A DNA stretch of 64,000 nucleotides from Leptospira sp. 96542 (GTDB lineage Bacteria; Spirochaetota; Leptospiria; Leptospirales; Leptospiraceae). The DNA is taken from the NCBI GenBank assembly GCA_029310945.1, contig JARJFC010000015.1:1-64000 (forward strand), in the 5' to 3' direction. The first letter of the stretch is position 1, and each line of letters starts with the position of its first letter. The translations under genes and the position numbers were made by a program. The notes under the pieces were generated by a model. It was not told where the DNA came from. It ran no database searches and saw only the letters and a program-made list of their open reading frames with translations. This document shows positions 57,882 to 64,000 of the stretch, piece by piece.

Positions 57882-59888
57882 TCAATTCAAAAAGTAATTT
57901 TGGATTTCGGTAAAACGGTGAGAATCTACCTCGTTATTTTGCGAATTTTTGTCCAGGTTTCTATCTGCACTTGTGGAAGTTATGGATTCAAAAAGCGGGG
58001 GTTCTTTCTGTAAGTCAGATAAAAAACGGCTGAGGGGTGACATTTTATTTTTATCACCTACAATTGGGTAAGATAAATACAAATGGAAAGCAGCACGAGT
58101 GATAGCAACATAAAACAATCGCCTTTCTTCTTCAAGTTCTTCCGTTAGGCGAATTCTGCTATTCGGAAAACTCCCTTCGTTTACCTGGAGGACAAATACA
58201 TGTTTCCATTCCAAACCTTTACTCGAATGAACGGTGGAAAGTGTGAGCGAATCTTCATTATCTTGATCTTTCACTAAATCTGGATCCAATGAATCCTTAG
58301 GATCGAGTGTTAGGTTGGCTAAAAAATCTTCCAAATCCTTGAATTCATTGGAAAGGATTTTTAAAGTTTCTAAATCATTTTTTCTTTTTTCGTAATCATC
58401 ATAGACTGTTTCTAAAATAGGGATGTAGTGTTTTAAAATTTGTTCGAAGGTAAGGACGGTCGAAAGTTTCTCTTTCGCTGTGGTTTGTAAAAATAAAACT
58501 AGGTTTTGTAAGGAATGGGAAATATCCGTTGGTAACCCAAACCACAACTCTTTTTCATTCTCAGAAAATATATTAAAATCAATACTTTCTAAGGATTGTA
58601 AAAGAAGTTTGGTATATTTTTTACCAATATGTTTTTCGAGTAAAAGTATCCGATTCCAAGCCAAAACATCCCTTGGGTTATTTAAGACTCTAAAATACGC
58701 CAAAATATCCTTTGTATGGGAAAGTTCCAAGAATTTCCTACCACCAAATTTACGATAGGGTATGTTTTTAGCAGCAAGGTTTATCTCAAGAACATTGGAT
58801 TGATAACTTGCTCGAAATAATATCGCAATTTCTGAAAATTTAACTCCGTCTTCGTGCAGCTCCAATATTTGATTGGCAATTAGATTTGCTTCGTCATGTA
58901 AAGTTTCAGTTAACAAAAGACTTGGCAGTTTTCCTTGGTCTTCTTTGACCGATTGTAATTTTTTTTTGAAATTGATGGAACTTTGTTCTAAAACTCCATT
59001 TGCTAAATTGAGAATGTTTTGCGTACTTCGGTAATTTTTAGTGAGTGTGATGGTTTTCGTATTGGGGAATATTTTTGGAAAATCCAAAATATTATGTACA
59101 CTCGCACCCCGAAACCCGTAAATGCATTGTGCGTCATCTCCAACAACCAAGATATTTTCATGGATACTTGCAAGTAAACAGGCGATATGTGCTTGGATGC
59201 GATTGGTATCCTGGTATTCATCAACAAGGATTGATTTATAAGTATTAGAAATGTTCTTACGAATGGGTTCGTTTTCAACTAGGATCGTTTTTGTGAAATG
59301 GAGTAAGTCGTCAAAATCCAAAAGATTGTATTTGAGTTTATATTCTTGGAATGAGGTTCGTAAGGATTGAATATCTTTTGTAAATGTGAGGAAAGACGGA
59401 TACTCTTTTGTGATCGCTTTTTCCAAAGAGATTTGTTGGTTGAACGATGTGGAAAAAATTTCAGCTAGGGTTTCTTTTTTGGGAAATCTTTTTTCCGTTG
59501 TTTTCGACCAAAATTGATCCCGAACAAGACCAATACAATCTGTGGTTTCATTTTCATCCATGATGGTGAAATTTGGTGGTATCCCTTGGCTTAGGCCAAA
59601 CCTCCGCAAAAAATGCAAACAAAAACTATGGAATGTTCCGCCGGTGACCGAACGAACCCGAGAATCTAGTAAATTTGTTGCTCGGAAGAGCATTTCGCGT
59701 GCTGCTCTTCGTGAAAATGTAAGGAGTAAGATGGACTTCGGATCCATCCCGCTTTCCACGAGATAGGAAAGCCTGTGTACCAAGGTTTTGGTTTTGCCCG
59801 TTCCTGCCCCTGCCAGAATGAGATGAGGGCCTTGCCCAGAAGTCACCACAATCTGTTGGGTTTCATTCAAATCATTAGGGTGTTTCAC
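57882..59888 (-). CDS. UvrD/PcrA/Rep-family superfamily 1 helicase
   Basis: This 668-residue protein starts at GTG. It has LAGAGTGKTKTL (Walker A), VDEYQDTN (motif II), GDDAQCIYGFRGA (III), TLSTVHSSKGLEWKHVFV (V) and EERRLFYVAITRA (VI). It unwinds DNA 3'-5' in repair or replication restart. It is slightly shorter than E. coli UvrD (720) and ends soon after motif VI, without a typical PcrA tail. Which subfamily (UvrD, PcrA or Rep) cannot be told. Confidence 0.9.
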   Translation of the reverse strand: MKHPNDLNETQQIVVTSGQGPHLILAGAGTGKTKTLVHRLSYLVESGMDPKSILLLTFSRRAAREMLFRATNLLDSRVRSVTGGTFHSFCLHFLRRFGLSQGIPPNFTIMDENETTDCIGLVRDQFWSKTTEKRFPKKETLAEIFSTSFNQQISLEKAITKEYPSFLTFTKDIQSLRTSFQEYKLKYNLLDFDDLLHFTKTILVENEPIRKNISNTYKSILVDEYQDTNRIQAHIACLLASIHENILVVGDDAQCIYGFRGASVHNILDFPKIFPNTKTITLTKNYRSTQNILNLANGVLEQSSINFKKKLQSVKEDQGKLPSLLLTETLHDEANLIANQILELHEDGVKFSEIAILFRASYQSNVLEINLAAKNIPYRKFGGRKFLELSHTKDILAYFRVLNNPRDVLAWNRILLLEKHIGKKYTKLLLQSLESIDFNIFSENEKELWFGLPTDISHSLQNLVLFLQTTAKEKLSTVLTFEQILKHYIPILETVYDDYEKRKNDLETLKILSNEFKDLEDFLANLTLDPKDSLDPDLVKDQDNEDSLTLSTVHSSKGLEWKHVFVLQVNEGSFPNSRIRLTEELEEERRLFYVAITRAAFHLYLSYPIVGDKNKMSPLSRFLSDLQKEPPLFESITSTSADRNLDKNSQNNEVDSHRFTEIQNYFLN

Positions 59889-59915
59889 AATACAGGGATA
59901 AGTTTTCGGATTCTA

Positions 59916-59944
59916 TTGACAAACCCTAAAAATTAAGTTTTTAT
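59916..59944 (+). promoter_or_regulatory. Sigma-70-type promoter for the REC-HisKA gene
   Basis: TTGACA (59916-59921), a 17-base spacer and TTTTAT (59939-59944) lie 22-50 bases upstream of the ATG at 59966. The -35 is perfect. This is the best consensus promoter I found. Confidence 0.6.
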
Positions 59945-59965
59945 GGAGAATCAGGCGAACTCTTT

Positions 59966-61051
59966 ATGAGCACTATGACGGAACCAAATACAGTAGTAAA
60001 AAAAATATTGGTTGTAGAGGACGAACGAATCATTGCCATTAATATCTGTTCTACGCTCAAACAATATGGGTATTTGGCACAGTATGTATCCGAGGCAAAT
60101 GAAGCCATTGAAGAGATTGAGAATGGGAATTTTGACCTCGTACTTATGGACATCATGCTCAATGGCGACATGGATGGGATTGAAATTGCATCCATAATCA
60201 AAAAAACCAAAGCGATCCCAGTCATTTATCTAACAGCCTATTCGGATGAGGCAACAATCAACCGTGCAAAAACTACAGAACCATTTGGGTATTTAGTAAA
60301 ACCATTTAACAGCCGTGATTTGTATATTTCTGTGGAAATGGCAATTTATAAATCACAAGTGCAAAAACATATAAAGGATGTTGAAGGCAGGCTCGCCGAA
60401 AACCAAAAATGGGAAACCATCGGGCTTGTTGCTTCGGGGATTTCTCATGAGGTAAACAACCCCCTCACTTCGATTTTAAACCTTTCTGAACTCATCAAAC
60501 TAGAAGCAAAAAAAATGGGAAATACACCCATAGTGGAAAGGTCTGTCAAGATTGCAGAAGAAACAGAACGCATTGCCAAAATAGTCAAAAATTTAGTTTC
60601 CTATTCTCAATCTACTTCATCGCAGTGGACCTATTGTAATTTGGGCATCATACTCACAGACACTCGTTCTTTTTTACATCAGTATTTTTTAAAAGAGGGG
60701 ATCCAGTGTGAAATGAATTTGGCAGATGTACCACTTCTGTATTGCCAACCACAAAAGATCAAACAAGCATTCCTCAATTTATTGCAAGATGCTAGGATGA
60801 GAGTGAACACCCGAGGTGATTCCATTGGTCGTAAAATTGAAGTCAACCTAGAACCAAGTGATTTGAATGGTGATAAACAAGTGGCCATTCAAATCAAAGA
60901 CAATGGGGAAGAGGATTTGATGCTTGGCATTGCCCAATTCAATTCGATGGAAGTTACAAAAAGGATTATCTCCGAACACAAAGGAACCATTGTTCGTGAT
61001 GATGACAAATCCTCCTGGTACCTCACACTGCCGGTTGTGAATGCTGTGTAG
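59966..61051 (+). CDS. REC-HisKA protein with degenerate ATP-binding domain
   Basis: This 361-residue cytoplasmic protein begins with a complete receiver domain: E18/D19, phospho-acceptor D62 in V-L-M-D-I-M, T-A-Y and V-K-P. A HisKA dimerisation segment follows, with H161 in GISHEVNNPLTS. The C-terminal part is HATPase-like, but its N box reads N-L-L-Q-D-A, the G1 box D-N-G-E-E, and the G2 box is missing. Kinase activity is therefore doubtful; it may be a phosphotransfer or phosphatase module. It has its own promoter. No cognate partner is adjacent. Confidence 0.82.
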   Translation: MSTMTEPNTVVKKILVVEDERIIAINICSTLKQYGYLAQYVSEANEAIEEIENGNFDLVLMDIMLNGDMDGIEIASIIKKTKAIPVIYLTAYSDEATINRAKTTEPFGYLVKPFNSRDLYISVEMAIYKSQVQKHIKDVEGRLAENQKWETIGLVASGISHEVNNPLTSILNLSELIKLEAKKMGNTPIVERSVKIAEETERIAKIVKNLVSYSQSTSSQWTYCNLGIILTDTRSFLHQYFLKEGIQCEMNLADVPLLYCQPQKIKQAFLNLLQDARMRVNTRGDSIGRKIEVNLEPSDLNGDKQVAIQIKDNGEEDLMLGIAQFNSMEVTKRIISEHKGTIVRDDDKSSWYLTLPVVNAV

Positions 61052-61358
61052 GAAACACAACCTCTTTTAAAAACAAATCAATTCTGTGTGAATGCAAAAA
61101 CCAAAAATCTTGTTTGAAAAGATCACCCAAAAATTCTTTGAAGTCTCGGAAATAATTTAAGGCGAGGGATCTATCACCTGTGTAGTCTGAGAGAACAGAC
61201 AAAGCTGTCCGGAAGGCACTTTCGTCATGATCGAGTGTGTCGAGCCTTGTTTCCCCAGCCTCCAAAGTAGACCAGGTTTTGTCTGTCTGGTTCCCTCTGA
61301 TTTTGATTGTATACCGAACTGTACCTGGAATCCTTTCCCCAGAGTATGTTTTTGTCAT
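61023..61358 (-). CDS. Hypothetical protein
   Basis: From the ATG at 61358 (GGAG five bases before) the protein has 111 residues. It is soluble, with a beta-type first half (GTVRYTIKIRG) and a helical second half rich in Phe and Leu. Its 3' end overlaps the REC-HisKA gene by 29 bases on the opposite strand. No family recognised; divergent from lptD across 178 bases. Confidence 0.5.
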   Translation of the reverse strand: MTKTYSGERIPGTVRYTIKIRGNQTDKTWSTLEAGETRLDTLDHDESAFRTALSVLSDYTGDRSLALNYFRDFKEFLGDLFKQDFWFLHSHRIDLFLKEVVFPTQHSQPAV

Positions 61359-61536
61359 CACGGCTCCCAGTGGCCCAAGGAAAATGAGCAATACGATTAT
61401 GTCGTACGCAAGGCACTCTCCGCAAGTCCTTTTTCGGGTAGCCAGATGAGAAATCTAAACCCATTTTGATTGGATTTCCATTGATTTTTTCCCTAGGTTC
61501 AAAACTATCGTTCTATACTCCGCAAGCCTCACAATC

Positions 61537-64000
61537 GTGCAAAGATCCATTCGTATCCTTACCTTCAGTATTGTTGCCCTCTTCGGAATGGAATTATTGC
61601 CGCAGGACACCGAAGGATTAAAACTTCTATTTCCAGAGAGTAGTCTTCCCACAAACAACCCGCAGGAAGAGGAAAGAAAAAATACCACCGTCCAAATTCA
61701 GAAAAATTTGGTCAAAAAATCTGTAGACCAGATGTCTGACCGCGAAGTGGAAGACACACTCCGCAACCTTGGATTGAACGCTAACGGAACCATCTACACA
61801 AAGAGAGATCGTTTGCGAGAAGCCCTTGTTCCTATTGATGAAAACCCGCTCACACCAGAGTCACTATTAAAATCACAACCATCCAAAGGTCCACCCATCC
61901 AAATTCAAAACGCAGCGGAAGGGGAAATGATGAGCGTCGATAAAACCAAAGGTGGGGTGCTTGTTCTCCGTGGTAAGGTGAAAATCAAAATCAGATCGGG
62001 CGAACTCTATGCAGACTCGGTCTCCATTGATGCAAGTAGACAAGAAATTTATGCAGAAGGTTCTGTGGAATACAAAGATGGAACTGCAAAAATCAATGGT
62101 GAACGACTGTTATTTGATTTAAAATTAAACCAGGGAGTGGTTTATAATTCGAAACTCAGTTATTACCCCGCCCACTTCATTGGCCAAAAGTTAAAACGAT
62201 TGGATGAAAAACGTTATTTATTAGAGATGGGTTATTTCACAGCTTGTAATGCGGAGCTCCCGCACGAATCTTTTTATGCGAGACGAATCCTGATCCATGA
62301 TGATCGTTCCGTTGTTGCGTATTCAATGACATACAAGGTTGGCGGGCTTCCTTTATTTTGGCTCCCAGTTTTGTACAATTCCGAATCGGGTAATGGACTC
62401 TTAGTTCAAGCTGGCAAAAACAACACCCAGGGATGGTTTTTACAAAACTCATACCAATGGTCTGATTCCTATCCGAATAATCTTTTTTTAGCCAATGGTT
62501 ATAAATTTCGTTTTGACTTGTATGAAAAAACAGGACAAGCCGCTCAACTTGAAATGTGGAAGGTTTCACCTTATTTGAATTATAACCTCAATTTAGGTGC
62601 AGCCAATTACAAAAACAATACGGTGACACCAGCCTATGAGGATCGTTTTCGCAACGGTGGGATAGGAAATGTGGCAGTGACCAATAATGTAGACTTAGGC
62701 GAAAGATATCCTTACACAGGTCTAACCGAACGAAAAACAGGTGTTGATTACGATTATTGGTGGAAGGCCGACTTACGATTGAATGCAAAGTTCAATGACT
62801 TCTCCAAGGACAATACAAGAAACATTCAAATCCAATATGAAAACTATAACAATCGTCAGTTTGATTATGAATTTGGAAACAGATACCAACCTTCAAATTC
62901 ATTACAATCATTGTACACGTATCGTGACGTACGTTTTGGTTTGATTCGGAACTTACTCAACTGGAATCTAAACTACACAGAAAACCGTGGGGATTTGAGT
63001 GTGGGGATCTCTATGAGTAGAACCTTGCTCTACCAAATCCAGGCCAATCAATATTTTCCTGCACAAGATGTGTTACCTGCGGTTACGATTAGAAATTCAA
63101 GTAATATCGGTACGTTGCCTTTAGTGAATAGCCCAATCTACTGGGATTTGAATTTTAATATGAATACAAGCCGCTTATATGGACCACCCACCCAAACAGT
63201 GAATGCGGTGACTGGGATTGTCGATCCAACCGGAAGATTTAAAGAATTTGTGCTTCGTTCACAAACGAATGTGATAGGGGAAACAGGTTTACGTTCCCCC
63301 ATGGCATTGGGAACATACGTGTCATTTACCCCTTCTGTTTTTGTTGGTGCGACCAAACAAACAGTTGATTTTCCAGGCACAGGAAATGCATCCAATGGAC
63401 CAGACAACATCGGTAATAAAGCATATGCAAATCTCCTAAAGCAACAATCATACCAATATGTAAGACAAATACATACAACCAGGTTTGGAATTCCTGAATT
63501 GTTTTTAACTACCACCTATCGTAGGATGGATGTAGACAAAGCGGAAATGAAAGATCCAATACTTGGAAAATTATACCAACATGAAGCAGAAGTTGCCTTA
63601 GAAAGTTATGCTTTGAGTGATTGGGATGTTTCCGTCAGAACCATTCGCGATTTACGTGAATTTTCTTCTGCTTACAATCCAGGACTCACAAGTCAACAAC
63701 GTTGGTTTTATACGGTATTTAGAATTGGTGGTTTTATTGACTTTGTGGATGGTTTTTCTACTCGAAGGCCGAGTTTACTCGAAAGGAAACGAAACTTTTA
63801 TTCAGGAATCTTTATCAATAATGATTATGTTCATCATACGCCACAAAACAGATCTTTATCGAATAACTTAACCTTATCTTACAAAATGGGTGGATTTTCT
63901 TGGCCCATCATCAGGGCTTTCCGAAGTTTGGAATTAGGTTCTACATGGTATCATGTTTATAAAGATAGTTATTTAGATAGTTATCGTTTTTTCTTTAAAA
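61537..64000 (+). CDS. lptD: LPS-assembly outer-membrane protein LptD (3' cut by window)
   Basis: The frame is open from a GTG at 61537 to the last base, over 820 codons. A hydrophobic signal (I-L-T-F-S-I-V-A-L-F-G) is followed by a Lys/Asn-rich spacer and an OstA/LptA-like beta-jellyroll (residues ~125-210: GEMMSVDKTKGGVLVLRG, ADSVSIDASRQEIYAEG). The LptD core motif is Y-F-T-A-C-N...F-Y-A-R-R-I with L-P-L-F-W-L-P-V-L-Y-N. The rest alternates as a large beta-barrel. LptD inserts lipopolysaccharide in the outer leaflet together with LptE. GTG is the first start in frame after a stop; no strong ribosome site is visible, so the exact start is uncertain. Confidence 0.88.
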   Translation, partial: MQRSIRILTFSIVALFGMELLPQDTEGLKLLFPESSLPTNNPQEEERKNTTVQIQKNLVKKSVDQMSDREVEDTLRNLGLNANGTIYTKRDRLREALVPIDENPLTPESLLKSQPSKGPPIQIQNAAEGEMMSVDKTKGGVLVLRGKVKIKIRSGELYADSVSIDASRQEIYAEGSVEYKDGTAKINGERLLFDLKLNQGVVYNSKLSYYPAHFIGQKLKRLDEKRYLLEMGYFTACNAELPHESFYARRILIHDDRSVVAYSMTYKVGGLPLFWLPVLYNSESGNGLLVQAGKNNTQGWFLQNSYQWSDSYPNNLFLANGYKFRFDLYEKTGQAAQLEMWKVSPYLNYNLNLGAANYKNNTVTPAYEDRFRNGGIGNVAVTNNVDLGERYPYTGLTERKTGVDYDYWWKADLRLNAKFNDFSKDNTRNIQIQYENYNNRQFDYEFGNRYQPSNSLQSLYTYRDVRFGLIRNLLNWNLNYTENRGDLSVGISMSRTLLYQIQANQYFPAQDVLPAVTIRNSSNIGTLPLVNSPIYWDLNFNMNTSRLYGPPTQTVNAVTGIVDPTGRFKEFVLRSQTNVIGETGLRSPMALGTYVSFTPSVFVGATKQTVDFPGTGNASNGPDNIGNKAYANLLKQQSYQYVRQIHTTRFGIPELFLTTTYRRMDVDKAEMKDPILGKLYQHEAEVALESYALSDWDVSVRTIRDLREFSSAYNPGLTSQQRWFYTVFRIGGFIDFVDGFSTRRPSLLERKRNFYSGIFINNDYVHHTPQNRSLSNNLTLSYKMGGFSWPIIRAFRSLELGSTWYHVYKDSYLDSYRFFFK

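Noticed and set aside
1..64000. Search for tRNA, rRNA, CRISPR arrays, insertion sequences and prophage
   Set aside because: No cloverleaf, regularly spaced repeats, transposase, integrase or phage structural genes were seen by eye.

Overview
The window looks like a stretch of chromosome from a spirochaete of the genus Leptospira. The reasons are moderate-to-low G+C by eye, frequent TTG and GTG starts, meso-diaminopimelate-type MurE, an LptD-type outer-membrane protein, many spirochaete-style lipoproteins and hypothetical proteins, and the gene neighbourhoods themselves. The species cannot be fixed from the sequence alone; a saprophyte of the L. biflexa type is my guess. I see no rRNA, tRNA, CRISPR array, prophage or insertion sequence. 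Coding density is very high and no gene-free stretch exceeds about 180 bases.

Layout. 1-1109 (+): the end of a D-Ala-D-Ala-ligase-like ATP-grasp enzyme, coupled to a haem-oxygenase-like (TenA/PqqC fold) protein. 1112-4207 (-): a tightly overlapped run of bacterioferritin, a THUMP-type rRNA methyltransferase, an N-acetylglutamate-synthase-like protein and a DCC thiol oxidoreductase. 4285-8217 (+): an atypical thiolase, a family 9 glycosyltransferase, a Pro-aminopeptidase and a MarR regulator. 8219-11911 (-): an enoyl-CoA hydratase behind a MarR-like palindrome, then TolC and an M20 amidohydrolase. 12050-18848 (-): a housekeeping run rplU-prp-rpmA-obgE-proB-proA-nadD-yqeK-LytR_C-rsfS for ribosome assembly, proline and NAD synthesis. 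typA (+) is divergent from it.

20857-30140 holds envelope proteins, a GAF-PP2C-TPR phosphatase directly upstream of an ammonium transporter (behind a sigma-54-like promoter), a lipoprotein, mqnA, cheR and a HIT protein. 30214-37800 (+) is a division and cell-wall cluster rsmH-ftsL-murE-mraY-ftsW-murG-murC. murF lies just beyond on the opposite strand with purE and purK. 40885-44139 (+) carries a Gfo/Idh oxidoreductase, a UbiB-family kinase and lspA.

44140-50300 centres on a MoxR ATPase/VWA pair, divergent from a 637-residue low-complexity/helical protein and a nitrilase-fold protein without its catalytic Cys, and followed by a PrsW protease. 50306-61358 is signalling-rich: a HAMP-PP2C phosphatase with a TPR partner, a STAS anti-anti-sigma protein, a PAS-GGDEF-EAL protein with a degenerate GGDEF, a REC-HisKA protein with a degenerate ATPase domain, a MORN lipoprotein and a UvrD-type helicase. 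The window ends inside lptD.

General patterns. Successive genes often overlap by 4 bases (ATGA, GTGA). Ten of the eleven convergent gene pairs end within 5 bases of each other or overlap, with no room for a terminator between them. Several enzymes keep their fold motifs but have lost the canonical nucleophile (thiolase, nitrilase-like, GGDEF, HATPase). The strongest leads are the ATP-grasp/haem-oxygenase-like pair, the apparent AUA start of the methyltransferase, the sigma-54-like PP2C-amt operon and the MoxR/VWA/637-residue divergon.
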